Counted from the first letter of the stretch, positions 22,191 through 32,645 are shown. The stretch is DNA of 64,000 bases from Varanus komodoensis (GCF_004798865.1 NW_025336259.1:930001-994000); one strand, 5' to 3'. Numbers and translations are program-made. The notes: generated by a model from the sequence alone, not told the origin.

Positions 22191-22952
22191 GTGGATAAGT
22201 GCAAGGTCTTGCCCTTGGGGCACAGGAATGGGTGTCATAAGTACAGGTTACGTGGCAAGTGGCTGCAGAGCAGCACTTGTGAAAGGGACCTCGGGGTGCC
22301 GGTCGACTGCAGGCTGAACATGAGTCAGCCGTGTGACGCAGTGGTCAAGAGGGCGAACGCCACCCTTGGTTGCATAGCCGGAACCGTGGCTTCCAGATCG
22401 AGAGAGGTGTTACTGCCACTCTACGCGACTCTGGTGCACCCGCAACTGGAGTATTGTGCTCAGTTTTGGGCCCCTCATTGCAGGAAGGATGTAGCCAGGT
22501 TGGAGTCAGTGCAGCGCAGGGCCACAAGGTTGGTGGCCGGTTTGCAGGGGATGCCGTATGAGGCGAGACTGAGGGAACTGGGCCTCTCCAGCCTGGAGAA
22601 GAGGAGACTCAGAGGAGTATGTTGGCAACATACAAGTACGTGAGGGGGTGTCACATGGAGGTGGGGAGAGACCTGTTCTCCCCTGTGGAGGAAGGCAGGA
22701 TGCGCTCCAATGGAGCCAAGCTCAGGGAGCCAAGGTTCAACTTGGATGCCAGGAAGCACTTCCTGATGGTTAGGACCCCGAGGGTGTGGAATGGGCTTCC
22801 ACGGAAGGTGACTGAAGTCCCATCGGAGGGGGCGTTCAAGGACCGGCTGGACATGCACATGGTAGGCGTGTCAAGAGCAGAGCTGACTGGAAACAGGGGT
22901 CAGACTAGATGGCCTGGGAGACCCCGTCTGACTCACTCTGTTTCTCTGTTTC
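22191..22952 (+). mobile_element. CR1 LINE 3' part inserted in a SINE
   Basis: Reads KCKVLPLGHRNGCHKYRLRG, CERDLGVPVDCRLNMSQPCD, VVKRANATLGCIA, QLEYCAQFWAP and LSSLEKRRLRG, then after a frame change LDARKHFLMVRTPRVWNGLP and the CTGTTTCTCTGTTTCT terminus. Same subfamily as the copies at 7218 and 36147. 5'-truncated after the RT domain. Confidence 0.9.
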
Positions 22953-23035
22953 TACCTTATAGGATTGTTGTTGTGAGGATAACATGGAGCTATGTAAGCT
23001 CCTTCCTTGGAAGAGGGAAAAAGGCAGATATAAAT
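22953..23035 (+). mobile_element. SINE tail, continuation of the split copy
   Basis: TACCTTATAGGATTGTTGTT, then GTAAGCTCCTTCCTTGGAAG and AAGGCAGATATAAATGAGAG complete the SINE begun at 22078. Confidence 0.8.
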
Positions 23036-23070
23036 GAGAGGAGGAGGAGGAGGAGGAGGAGGAGGAGGAG
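23036..23070 (+). repeat. (GAG)n microsatellite
   Basis: About eleven GAG units grown from the SINE tail. Confidence 0.95.
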
Positions 23071-23159
23071 ACGACGACTGCAAAGGGGAACCTGCGCTTG
23101 CTAGTCCAACCAAGCAAACTCACTGGATCTACCGGCTGCAGGCAAGACAAGTCAGCTGA

Positions 23160-23500
23160 GTTCACTTCGGGGGCTCCACTGCTGAGCGCCTTGCCCTTGG
23201 CTGCACGAGCCAAACCTCCCTTCTCCGGGCGGCAGACGGCAGCCTGGCGTCCCGCCCGGTTCTGGCGCTGGGGAGGAGCAGCCGCATCACCTGCCTCAGG
23301 CACGGAAGGAGCTCGGCCACCGGGGGTTGCGGGCGGGGGGACACGATGCGCTCTCCCGCCCCAGGCACCGAAATGTCTCAGGGACCAGGGCCTGCTCCGG
23401 GGCAGCCAGGCATGGGCGGGGATGCTCCGCGTCCCCGGCGCACAACGAAGAGCGGGCCCTCGGCCAGGAGGCAGAGCGAGGATGAGCGGGAAGGGAGCCC
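23160..23500. promoter_or_regulatory. CpG-rich block with GC-box motifs
   Basis: A GC-rich stretch with many CpG and two GGGCGGGG-type Sp1 motifs near 23330 and 23414. No exon or repeat is recognised in it. It may be a small CpG island or simply GC-rich sequence. Confidence 0.25.
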
Positions 23501-23572
23501 GGCGGCAATCAGGCTGGAGGATGGCATTTGCTACCGCCCCTTCGAGCCCCCACCATGCATGGCATTAGAAGG

Positions 23573-23790
23573 GACGGGGAAATTCATGGAGGGGAAGGCC
23601 GTTAAAGGCTGCTCATCCTCACGGCCCTGTGCTTGTCCCAGGATCCCTGGTGCACTTCTTGCTGGGGAACATGGGTGGGAGGGCGCCGGGCACTCGGGAC
23701 CTGCTTGTGAGTTTCCCACGGTCAGCTGGTTGGCCACTGCATGAGCAGAATCCCGGCCCGGGTGGGTCTGGCCTGATCTGGCAGTGCTTT
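23573..23790 (+). mobile_element. CR1 3'-end fragment
   Basis: AAATTCATGGAGGGGAAGGC, then GGGACCTGCTTGTGAGTTTC, GGTTGGCCACTGCATGAGCA and GGCCTGATCTGGCAG match the CR1/L3-type 3' terminus. Confidence 0.7.
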
Positions 23791-23865
23791 GCTTGGGCTC
23801 TTATTCCAGGCTATCTTGCACTGCCTGGAAGCAGCTTAGCAGTTTGGCATTATCTCTCCTTGTCA

Positions 23866-24130
23866 TGAAGCGCCTGTGGAACTCACCTCCCGGAGAGGTT
23901 GTGACGGCCACCAACATGGATGGCTTTCAAAGGGGGCCAGACAAATCCGTGGAGAAGCCGTCAGCGCTGCTACTCCGGATGAGCGAGTGCCGCCTCCAGC
24001 ATGAAGGACAGCACGCTGATGTGCCCCGGGCACTGGGGCACATGCGCAGGAGGGTCCTGCGGCACTCACATCCCAGAGTATTTCCCTTGGTCAAGAGGCT
24101 GGCCAGAATGGAGTGCTTTGGTGGACTTTG
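23866..24130 (+). mobile_element. Second CR1 3'-end fragment in tandem
   Basis: CTGTGGAACTCACCTCCCGG, GTGACGGCCACCAACATGGA, GGCTTTCAAAGGGGGCCAGA. This covers the segment just upstream of the terminus in the preceding copy, in the same orientation. Confidence 0.65.
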
Positions 24131-24340
24131 GTTTGTGTGCACTCAGGCGAGTCCCCTCCCCTGCCTCGGAGGTGGCCGTCCAGGGCTCTGATGGGAGGAG
24201 CACCATCCCTTGTCAAGCAGAACGCAGAGTTAGGAACCATCTCCCGAATTTGCCTTCCTGACGGCTCCACCCTCTGCTCTAGCTTTGTGCTCTGGCGAAG
24301 GAGAGAACAAGGCTGCCCAGTTCTTAGAAAGGGGCTGGAA

Positions 24341-24590
24341 GTTTGTTTGTTTGTTTGTTTGTTTTTCGATTTATATCCTGCCTTTTTCCTACAAAGGGCT
24401 CAAGGCAGCTTACATCATCTCTCCTCCCCCATCTTATCCCCACAACAACAACCCTGTGAGGTAGGTTGGACTGAGAGTCTGTGACTGGCCCAGCGTCACC
24501 CAGTGGGCTCCATGGCTGAGCGGGGACTTGAACCCAGATCGTCTGAGTCCCGGTCCCATGCTCTTAACCACTACATCACACTGGCTCTGA
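24341..24590 (-). mobile_element. tRNA-derived SINE, full length
   Basis: Head GCCAGTGTGATGTAGTGGTT, B box GGGTTCAAGTCCCCGCTCAG, body GGGCCAGTCACAGACTCTCA, tail GCAGGATATAAATCG ending in (AAAC)n at 24341-24365. CTGGAAGT before it and CTGAAGT after it may be the target duplication. Confidence 0.92.
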
Positions 24591-25900
24591 AGTGCAAAGA
24601 GATGCTTTGGCAGGCGCTGCGGAAGGTGGGCCGGCAGTGGAAGCTGCTCCTGCAGAAGCGCGACGTGGTGTCTCGCCCTTCTGCTTGGGCTGAGCGCGTC
24701 TGCTCCTGGGCTGCCCCGGGCGGGAGCGGCGGCCCATCTCGAGAGCCTAAACCCAGCGGAATGCAGAATCCCGGATGGGCGCTGCCCCAGGAGCCTCACG
24801 AGCGAGCACAGGACACGAAGCGGGGGAACAAGTACATGTTCCGGATTGGGCGCATTTTTAGAGGTGTTAGTCTGAATTGTGTGGAGGACAGACCCCGGTG
24901 GGCCTTTTTGTGTGTGACGCCAAAAAGAGGAAATGAAGCATAGCGCAAAATACCAATCTGCATGACATTTGGACATAATGAGTGTAATTTAAATGGAAAT
25001 ACTGTACAAGATATATCACCACAGTGAAGGAAAAACAACCTTATCTGGCCGTTCAGACTTAATTTCGTCGGGCAGCTTCAGGATCCCTGTTGTTCTCTCT
25101 TCTTGCAGTCCTTTGACCTTAAACAAGACTTGGATTGGGCACTGCATCCCATAGAGAACGCCCCCAGATAGGAAGACGGCTCCCTGACAGCTCTCCACAT
25201 CGAGGAATGCCCTCGATAAAGTAGGGCATCAGAAGCCGCTCTCCCTCAACAAACATCTCCCTGCTCGTTGTTGCCGTGTGGTCGGGCTCCATAGGGTCCA
25301 CCAGGGTGGCCGCTTTGGGGTGGGGGGAAAAGCCGGGCACACGAGATCTGACCAGGGTTTCCGGGGCCGTCCCTGAGAGGCCGGGACCGGCTCGCCCAGA
25401 TGGAAAGCGAGGACCAGCGGGCAGAAGCAGCAAAGGAGTAAATTGCAGAGCAACCTTCCCAAAGACAGAAGTGGTTTGGCAGTGGAAGGGATTGCCCGGA
25501 TAGTGCTGGCAGTTCCCTCGCCGAGGTGTGTGAATCCGCTCTGGCGAACCCCTATAATCCCCCGAGGAGCAGTCTCTCCACTCTCTTCCCCAGTGGGATC
25601 CTGCCCCACGGCAGAGGAGACGGAGCAGGCATTCCCTCTGGCCCTCGGCTTTCGAGTCCCTCCTAGTCTGATGGCAAAGCGATGCACCAGCTGGGGCTGT
25701 GGGGCTCTGGCACCCCATTCCCCGGGGGAAGTGGCCGCTCTGCCCCATTGCAGGCATGTAGCTAACCCTTGGCCTCTAAGCTTCCCTGGTTTCAGTCTGT
25801 AGCTGTTGGCTAAGGAAACGTTGCTCAGCGACAGGTGAGTTTCTGCACCCATGTGGACACATTCACATGATCGAAAAGCAAATGCACCCTGAGATGTCCA
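24591..25900. other. Unrecognised sequence
   Basis: Overlapping open frames (up to 239 codons) on both strands without a recognisable domain; no repeat recognised. Confidence 0.4.
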
Positions 25901-25992
25901 GGTAGAAACACAGAAACAGAGCAAGTCAGATGGGTCCTCCTGGGTCATCTAGTCTGACCCCCGGCTCCACTCATGACATGCCCACCAGGTGT
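25901..25992 (-). mobile_element. CR1 LINE terminal fragment
   Basis: The GAAACACAGAAACAGAGCAA end and CATCTAGTCTGACCCCCGGC are the 3' terminus shared with the 7218 and 36147 copies. Only about 90 bases remain. Confidence 0.8.
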
Positions 25993-26024
25993 TGCGGTCT
26001 TGGTGACTGAAGGAGGGAAGACTC

Positions 26025-26185
26025 TGAACGAGGACTGGACAGGTGCATGGAGACAGGTTGCTGGTGCTGATGGCTCTTAGCTGCCTCCAGGATCACGGAG
26101 AGCGTGCCCGTCGCTGGGGAGCATGGGTGAGAGGGCCGTTGCTCTCCTGCCCCTCCCCATGGCCCCTGGCTGGCCCTTCTTCAGC
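26025..26185 (+). mobile_element. CR1 3'-end fragment
   Basis: GGCTCTTAGCTGCCTCCAGG, ATCACGGAGAGCGTGCC and CTGGGGAGCATGGGTGAGAG match the terminal part of the CR1/L3 group seen at 23573. Confidence 0.6.
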
Positions 26186-27284
26186 CCCTAGTGCCAGGTG
26201 GACGTCCTTCATTTTCATTCTGTATTGACTTCCCGGCTGTGGGCTCACCAAGAAGCGTGTGCCGGCCACCGTGTGAAACAGGAAGCTGAACTGGGAGGAC
26301 CTGGGCCCAATCCAGCAGCTCTTCTTAGGAAAGACTCAATGAGTCATCCTATATTACCTAAGTGAAAAGGTAATCTGCAATGATATATAACATTCTGGGC
26401 ATCAGGGTGGCTGGGACAGTTCCCCTCTCTTCCGAACAGCACGGCTGCCCTTCCCAAACTGTCCAGAGCTGACCTGGTGAGTTAGCAGCCCGTCATAGAA
26501 AAAACAGTTGGTGATTATCTTTGGAGTCTGTAAACTGCAGCCCAGATTAGAGCTGCATTGGAAGGACAAAGACGCATTTCTCATGCCACGGTGATTGATG
26601 CTGGCCTAACCTCCAAAGTCACATTTGTGTCATTTGACGCACCCTATTTTTAAAACTGAGCTGCTGAGAGAAACACACTTCATTTTAAAGATAAGAAAGC
26701 CTAGCAAAATCCTTGGAGATGCTTTTTTGGAAAGCAGGCCCAAAGACGGAAGAGGCACGCCATGGTTTCTGGGTGAGAAACAGGGCTGAAGAATCCCACT
26801 CAACGCACATCTAAGTCCCTTTACTCCCGAGTAAGCCTGTGACAGCATCATCAGGAAAACAAAGTTACAGGAAGGGCAACCCATTTCTCCTTGAATGACA
26901 CGGTCATCATGTATTTTTGGAATGACAGTTTCTGCCCAGTCTGGCCTCAGTCGCCTGGTATTCTTTGTAAGAGATTATATGTTTACAAGCAGAATCTCTA
27001 ATTTTCCTTTGCTTGTTTATTTGTTGCATCAGTTTTGGAGCCCTCCTTTCCTTCTCTTGCCCCATCTCTTTCCTTCTCTTGCACACACACAAAATCACAC
27101 ACGCATATGGATCCGAAGGAGCAAAAAGCCACAACCATCTTGCATGGAGTCCAAAAATTGCTTTGCAGAACCTCCTGCTCCGTTCGCAGAACTAAATTCC
27201 TCCAGCGATCTTTAGCTGGCAGCCAAGACAATTAAAGCAGTTTTCCTATACCTTCCTATATGGGCAGAAGGAAGGTCTTGCTGC
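26186..27284. other. Unrecognised sequence
   Basis: No exon or repeat recognised. Confidence 0.4.
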
Positions 27285-27352
27285 ATCTTGTAAGCCACAT
27301 AGGAAGGCCTCAGCGATTATAGGCGGCCTATAATACATGTAAATAAATAAAT
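27285..27352 (+). mobile_element. LINE or SINE 3' tail fragment
   Basis: CTTGTAAGCCACATAGGAAG then GGCGGCCTATAATACATGTA and (AAAT)n resemble an L2-type terminus. Confidence 0.45.
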
Positions 27353-27780
27353 ATTCTGGGAGAACTCTGGGCAATTTGAAGTTAAGCAGTGACTATTTTC
27401 GACTCTTACGGTGCAGTTTGGTGCATATGTAGCCCGAAAAGAGTCCTGCAATTCCCAGCATGATCTTTTCCCAAGTATGCATGGACGGCATCATCTGGGA
27501 AGCCGTAGGATTCATTGGAGCCCCTGCTCTGAGATCCTGCAAGCCCCTGTCCCACCCCCTTGCAGCCAGCGCACCAGCCGCCCCCCATGAGGCCATGGCC
27601 AGCCCGGGGAGCTGTGCCCTTGGCGCCCCAGCTCTTCCCGCTCCCTTCCGGTACTCAATCTGGATGGCCAGAAGTGGCTGTCGGTAGAGAGCGTGGGCAA
27701 GAGGTGCGACGGCCATGAAGACTGCCACGCCGTGCGCCTCGCATGGGTTGCTTCGGATCTTTGGCGTTCGGAAGCTTGCA
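27353..27780. other. Unrecognised sequence
   Basis: Contains a 40-codon minus-strand frame with a hydrophobic segment (27393-27515), considered and rejected as a gene. Confidence 0.4.
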
Positions 27781-27781
27781 G

Positions 27782-28266
27782 CATGGAATCAATGAATAGC
27801 AGAGAAGAAAGGGGCCAGGGGGCCACCGGTCCACACGCTGCTGCTGCAGGACACCAAGTCACACCAATCCCACTCCGAGGGCTGTCCAGACGGGTTTTGA
27901 ATGTCTCCAGCGAGAGAGAGTCCACAGCTTCCCCAGGGCTGGACAGCTCTGACAATCAGGGAGTCTAGTTGAAATCTGGTTTCCTTTAACTTGAGTCTGT
28001 TATTCCGCGTCCTGCACTCTGGGATGAACGAGGTCTTGTCCTTCCTCTTTGTGGCAGCCTCCCTGGTACTTGCAGAGGGCTATCCCTTCCCCCCTCGGTC
28101 TTCTCTTCCCGAGGCTGAGCTTGCCCGGTTCTCTCAATCTTTCCTCATGATCCAGTCCTGGGTCACCCCCGGTGCCTTCCTCTGCACCCTACTAGCTTCC
28201 CTGCATCTTTTAAAAACTTAGGTGCCCAGAACTGGACACAGGACTCCAGGTGAGGTCTGTCTAGAG
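27782..28266 (-). mobile_element. CR1 LINE 3' part, old copy
   Basis: Begins with the TGGAATCAATGAATAGCAGA terminus. The upper end reads HLESCVQFWAPKFLKDAGKL, the CR1 ORF2 C-terminal motif. The frame between them is broken. Confidence 0.75.
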
Positions 28267-28534
28267 GAGAGTAATTCGCCCTGGGCTGAAAGGATTGTGT
28301 CCTTAAGCGTTTAACAACAAGGAACAAAATATTCCCCTCTACCATGCACCATGCTGCTGAAATGGAAGGAAGGGCTGGGAATTTTTGAATTCCAGTGCAT
28401 CGTCTACTGCACCAGAGGCACCAAGGGATGGGTTTCCATGCTGCAGAAAAAGAAGTTTCTGCTAGCTTGAAGTCTGCCGATAGCTAACTCTGACTTGTGG
28501 GATTGCACTTTTGGCTACTGGTAACCACCAGGAG
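28267..28534. other. Unrecognised sequence
   Basis: No feature recognised. Confidence 0.4.
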
Positions 28535-28827
28535 ATGTCTCTCCATGTAGAAGAGAAGGGCCTTCTCTGTGGTGGTGCCCTGATTGTGGAATGCGCTCCC
28601 CAGAGAGGTTCGCCTGGTGCCATCACTTTATTTTTTTCGGCGTCAAGCTAAAGCCTTTTTATTTTCCCGATGTTTTAAGATCTGATTGTTTTAATTGGGG
28701 TTTTATTGCTCGCTGGAAATGTTATCAGGACACTGTGTTTTATTTCATATTGTCTTATTGTTAAACCGTCCCAAGACCACAGTGAGGAACAGTCCAGAAA
28801 GTTTAAAATAAATAAATATGTAGGACC
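28535..28827 (+). mobile_element. L2 LINE 3' end
   Basis: GAGAAGGGCCTTCTCTGTGG, ATTGTGGAATGCGCTCCCCA and GAGGTTCGCCTGGTGCCATC encode a decayed RAFSVV-P-LWNALPREVRL. Then come GCTAAAGCCTTTTTATTTTC and the T-rich 3' UTR ending AAATAAATAAAT. Confidence 0.85.
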
Positions 28828-30333
28828 GGAGCTCCATGGATCACATGTCTGAACACAACCACAACAGATCAGTTTGCGCTTTCCAAAATATCGTAGATGT
28901 TTATTCTTTGATTAGTCTTGTAGAAATGTTAGTCATGCTGTCAATCAATCAATCAATCAATGTTGAGTCATGGGAGAGACACTCCTCCCCCGTGTTAGTG
29001 CCCTGACCTTTTCAGCCGGACTCCGAGGCCTTTCCAACAGTTGTGCGACTGGCAAAAATTTAGCTGGCAACGGTTTTCACATGGTTTGACTGCCACGTGC
29101 ATGGACAACACCTCCTCCGCCGGCTAAACTGATGCCGGTGGGGTGGGTGGGTGGGGGGAACAGCTGTGGAAGCCCTGAGACGGGGTTAGGAAAGGAACAT
29201 GGAACCGTTGACTTTCGCACGGCTCCCCACGCAGCCGAACCGCAGCTGTGCAAAAGGACTCGAGACCCATTTCCTGGCATGTCTCCACTCTGGCTGCAAA
29301 CCTGCTGCTAGGTAGTCCCCTGTTACTGTTAATATCAAGATTGTACTTAAAATAGGCACTTTTCCTTTCCAAAGAGCATCCGGCATTGAAGAAACAGATT
29401 GGAAAAACAAAATTACAAGCCATGTGACAAACTACAAGCGATAACTAGAAAAACAGAGCAAAAACAGCTCGCTGAAATAAATATCACACCCCTTGTGCCG
29501 TTTCGGGCTGGGGGCGGCGTGGGGGCTTCTGCACAGACTCCTGGGGGCAGGCAGACCCCTCTTCCTGCCCAAAGGCAGGCCACGCCAATGCTGCGAGGCC
29601 CCCGCCCCACAGGGCCGGTGCAGCTCGAACTTCTTGCAGTGTGGGCCCAGGAACCGAAGACTCGCTTGGAAGTGGGGTGGGAGCTGCAGCGTTGGAGGCA
29701 CGTGGGATCCTTGTAGGTCAAAACGAGAGCCTTGAACTGGTCCTGGAAGAGCTCTGGGACCCCCTGGCAGTGCATCTACGTGGGAATGGAGCTGCCGTTC
29801 TTGGGTCACTCGCACACGGACCCCTGAATGCCGACGGAAGCAGGGGGCAGTGCTTCTGAAAATACTTGTAAGTTTCTGAACTGCTCTTGGAACTTTGAAA
29901 GGAGCAATTTTTAAAAACCACATGGGTTTTCGAAGTGTGCATTTGCAAAAATATGCCCTTCTATGCTTCACAGGGGGAACAGGCGCTGTTTGCAGAGCCC
30001 TTTGAAAATGCACTTTCCCATTCAAAGTGCATTGACAACTGTGCTCAAACCAATGTGGGAAACGAGGCAGGTGGGCTCGGTGTTTGGAGAATCCAGGCTG
30101 TCCCAAAACAGACGGGCATCACAGCTTGGCAGCGTGCCAGCAGACTATGCCCTTCCTGGTGCTGCCCAAAGACTAGCAGCTGTTCTCTGCCCCCATGCCA
30201 GGGCACCTTCAAGGGTGGCCCCACGGAAAATGCCTCGCAGTAGCCAGGTCTGGAGGTTTCAAGAGTGCGGCTGAGCATGCGAAGGCCTTCTCTTCCCAGA
30301 GGAGGCAGGATCTAGCGAGCAGCTGAAATCCAT
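28828..30333. other. Unrecognised sequence with a (CAAT)n repeat
   Basis: A clean (CAAT)n microsatellite sits at 28941-28961. The rest is unassigned. Confidence 0.45.
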
Positions 30334-30464
30334 GGAGAGAAACCAGGCGGCCGTCAAGATGCTTTTGGACTGCACTTCCCACCACCTCAACCATTTGCTG
30401 AGCTGGCTGGTGAGGATGGGAGTTGAAGTGCATCAGCCTCTGGAGAGCCATGGGTTTCTCTCTT
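30334..30464. mobile_element. Palindromic hAT-type MITE
   Basis: Near-palindrome. GAGAGAAACC at the left is mirrored by GGGTTTCTCTC at the right; GGACTGCACTTCCCACCACC is mirrored by GGATGGGAGTTGAAGTGCAT. The same arm sequence recurs in at least eight places in the window. Confidence 0.65.
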
Positions 30465-30604
30465 CTAGGTTCAGTGATTGGAAATGCTCCAAGCCACTGC
30501 CAGAACCAGTCTCTTGAAAAGCAACCCTGGTTCAAGAAGTTTCAAAATGGGGCACAAGCATTGCAGCAGTGGGATTCCATCCTTCCTGCCAGGGGATCAG
30601 GGCA

Positions 30605-30730
30605 AAATGCACGGGACTCGCTTTATTCTCACAACAACCCTGCAAGGAAGGTCAGGACGAGACAGCCAAGCCCGCACAGTACTTGGCAAACTTTGGATTT
30701 GAATCGAGGTCTCTCGGGCCGGTCGGCGGT
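30605..30730 (-). mobile_element. Weak SINE fragment
   Basis: Only TATTCTCACAACAACCCTGC and a decayed head are recognisable. Confidence 0.4.
30622..30627 (-). terminator. Possible P2RY2 polyadenylation signal (AATAAA)
   Basis: This is the first AATAAA I found on the minus strand downstream of the P2RY2 stop. It would give a 3' UTR of about 0.9 kb. It falls in a weak SINE-like segment, so it may be coincidental. Confidence 0.25.
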
Positions 30731-31530
30731 CTCCGTGAGGGTCGCCCACTCGCCAGGAGGAGAAAAGCGCAGCTTTGCGCTGCTCCTGTACCTGGGCAGT
30801 GCTTTGCTCTGCAGAAATCACTGGCTGGGACTTGTGATGGCAGGCATTACACACGATCTCCTAGCCAGGACAGCAGAAGCAGCTGCTCTTAAAGGGACAG
30901 CGACGGGGGATGACTCCAAAGTTCTCTCCCAAAAGTGGATGAACTGATAAAGCTGTTTCTGGACGGTAATGCTTCAGACTGCATGTGGAAATTTCAAGGC
31001 TAAGATTTCCCACACACAGAAAGCTAGATGCAAAATGTGAAAGGATTCACGCTCTGCTCCTCACACTCTAGATTTCTAAGTGCATGGACTTTTAGCATTC
31101 ACATAGGTGAACCCCCCCTACCCAAAAGACCCAGGGGGGCCACCCGAGGAAAAAAACCCCCCCCCCCCCCCGTCCGGATTGGTGCTTGCTCCAAAATGCC
31201 ACATCACATCACAGGTAGATATTCTAGTTGCGGGGGACCTGCCTTTTGGCCATCCCCTTTGTGACCATTTGCTAACTAAGTTTCTGTTGTACCGTTATGC
31301 ACCTTGCCAGGCTAGGCAACATGTTTGATAGTACCTTCCCATTTAAAAAAAGTGCCTTAGAAAAGTGGGGTGCTCACGCAAACCCCTCTGTTCTACCACT
31401 TCCCGTTGATGCAGCTTGAAAACACACTTCCAGTGTCTCCAAAGTTGACTGTGAACAGCCCTAAGCTGGCAACTCTACCGACAGAGCTATGCAGGCCCAG
31501 AGAGCCTAGTTAGGGTGGGACCTGTCCCAG
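30731..31530. other. P2RY2 3' flank, probably containing its 3' UTR
   Basis: This lies directly downstream of the P2RY2 stop codon and has no repeat I recognise except a run of C at 31157-31171. Part of it is probably transcribed as 3' UTR, inferred from position only. Confidence 0.4.
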
Positions 31531-32613
31531 CTAAGATGCCACTTTCTTGGTTTTCATAGCCAGGTGGTTCCTGACCTTCAGGTGGCAGTTGGGCGTGCTG
31601 TCCGTGCCAGACTGGTTGGCATCTTTCGCCGGCGTTTGCGGGCAGGCGAACTTCACGAATTTTTGCCCCGCCAAAAAGTACAGGATGGGATCCAGGCAGC
31701 TGTTGGTGCTGGCCAACGGCCGGGTGACTTTGTACGCCAGGTTGATGGCGTTGAGGGTCGGGCAGCTCAGGTCCCAGTTGCGGAAGGAGTAGTACAAGGT
31801 GCGCGTGACGTGGAAGGGCAGGAAGCAAATGATGAAGACCACCAGGACGATGACGATCATCTTGACCGACTTCTTCTTGGAGCTGGACATGCGGGTGGTG
31901 CCGCGGGTGGGCTGCAGCAGCTTGCGGGCCATCAGGCAGTAGCAGACGATGATGACCAGGAAGGGGATGACGAAGAGCAGGACCAGCATCACCGCGCTGT
32001 AGATGACGAACTGCCCGAAGAGGTCCTTGGCCGAGGTGTCGTGGCAGGTGATCTTGTCGCACCGCTGGCTGGTGGTGACGAAGAAGAGCACCGGGGACTG
32101 GCAGACGACCACCACCGCCCAGACGACCGCCGACACCCAGCGGGCGTAGCGCACCTGCCCCCACTCCAGGGACCTCAGCGGGAGGCAGACGCCCATGAAG
32201 CGGTGGATGCTGATGCAGAGCAAGAAGAGGATGCTGCAGTACAGGTTGGTGTAGAACAGGAAGCGGACGATCTTGCACAGGGCCACGCCGAACGGCCAGT
32301 TGTCCTCCATGGCGTAATAGTAGACCAGGAGCGGCAGCGACACCACGTAGAGGGTGTCCGAGACGGCCAGGTGGAACATGTAGGTGGTGGAGGCATTCCA
32401 GGTCTTGATCCTGAAGATGAAGATGTAGAGGGCCAGCAGGTTCAGGCAGAGGCCCACCACGAAGACGATGCCGTAGGAGACGGGCAGGAGGATGTACTTG
32501 AAGTCCTCGTCAAACTTGCACTTGTAGGTGTTGTCCTCGCTGCTGCAGTTGCCCACATCCAAGGGGCTGGGACTGGAGTTCAGGGACTGCAGCTGGAGGG
32601 TGACATTCGCCAT
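31531..32613 (-). CDS. P2RY2: P2Y purinoceptor 2 (P2RY2), complete coding exon
   Basis: Encodes 360 residues of a class A GPCR for extracellular ATP/UTP at the plasma membrane; the family couples mainly to Gq and phospholipase C. Seven hydrophobic segments lie near residues 41-67, 77-99, 115-136, 157-179, 202-227, 252-275 and 288-313. Family marks: [17 protein letters not shown] in TM2, [11 protein letters not shown] in TM3, HRF replacing DRY at 137-139, CHDTS in the second outer loop, [14 protein letters not shown] in TM6, YKVTRPLAS and DPILY in TM7. Nucleotide-phosphate residues known from the family are kept (R117, H268, R271, K295, R298). Disulfide pairs C113-C190 and C32-C284 are present; sequons at N3, N12 and N22. 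The frame also opens upstream, but only from a TTG; the ATG at 32613 has G at -3 and +4. The tail is short (human protein 377 residues), and the outer-loop RGD of human P2RY2 reads MED at 102-104. P2RY4 fits less well. Confidence 0.95.
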   Translation of the reverse strand: MANVTLQLQSLNSSPSPLDVGNCSSEDNTYKCKFDEDFKYILLPVSYGIVFVVGLCLNLLALYIFIFRIKTWNASTTYMFHLAVSDTLYVVSLPLLVYYYAMEDNWPFGVALCKIVRFLFYTNLYCSILFLLCISIHRFMGVCLPLRSLEWGQVRYARWVSAVVWAVVVVCQSPVLFFVTTSQRCDKITCHDTSAKDLFGQFVIYSAVMLVLLFVIPFLVIIVCYCLMARKLLQPTRGTTRMSSSKKKSVKMIVIVLVVFIICFLPFHVTRTLYYSFRNWDLSCPTLNAINLAYKVTRPLASTNSCLDPILYFLAGQKFVKFACPQTPAKDANQSGTDSTPNCHLKVRNHLAMKTKKVAS

Positions 32614-32645
32614 AGCACTGGAAAAACCAAAAGGGAAGTCACTCG
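32614..32645 (-). promoter_or_regulatory. P2RY2: Splice acceptor of the P2RY2 coding exon
   Basis: Read on the minus strand, a pyrimidine-rich stretch (CTTCCCTTTTGGTTTTTCC) ends in AG at 32619-32618. TGCT and the P2RY2 ATG follow at once. A GTGAC branch-point-like string lies about 20 bases upstream of the AG. This implies an upstream, largely untranslated exon at higher coordinates, the usual layout for P2RY2. I could not locate that exon. Confidence 0.75.

Noticed and set aside
23036-23070. Poly-arginine stretch in an open frame
   Set aside because: It is a translated (GAG)n microsatellite behind a SINE tail.
27393-27515. Minus-strand 40-codon frame starting MNPTASQMM with a hydrophobic stretch IMLGIAGLFSGYI
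   Set aside because: Weak start context, no match to a known microprotein that I can name, and part of it overlaps CAATTCCCAGCAT-type MITE text.
28160-28345. Short minus-strand frame HLESCVQFWAPKFLKDAGKL as a host protein
   Set aside because: It is the CR1 ORF2 C-terminal motif.
31531-32613. Assignment as P2RY4
   Set aside because: P2RY4 shares much of TM2-TM3, but VTTS-CHDTSA, YSFRN-DLSC and [14 protein letters not shown] fit P2RY2 better, as does TM1 ([18 protein letters not shown]).
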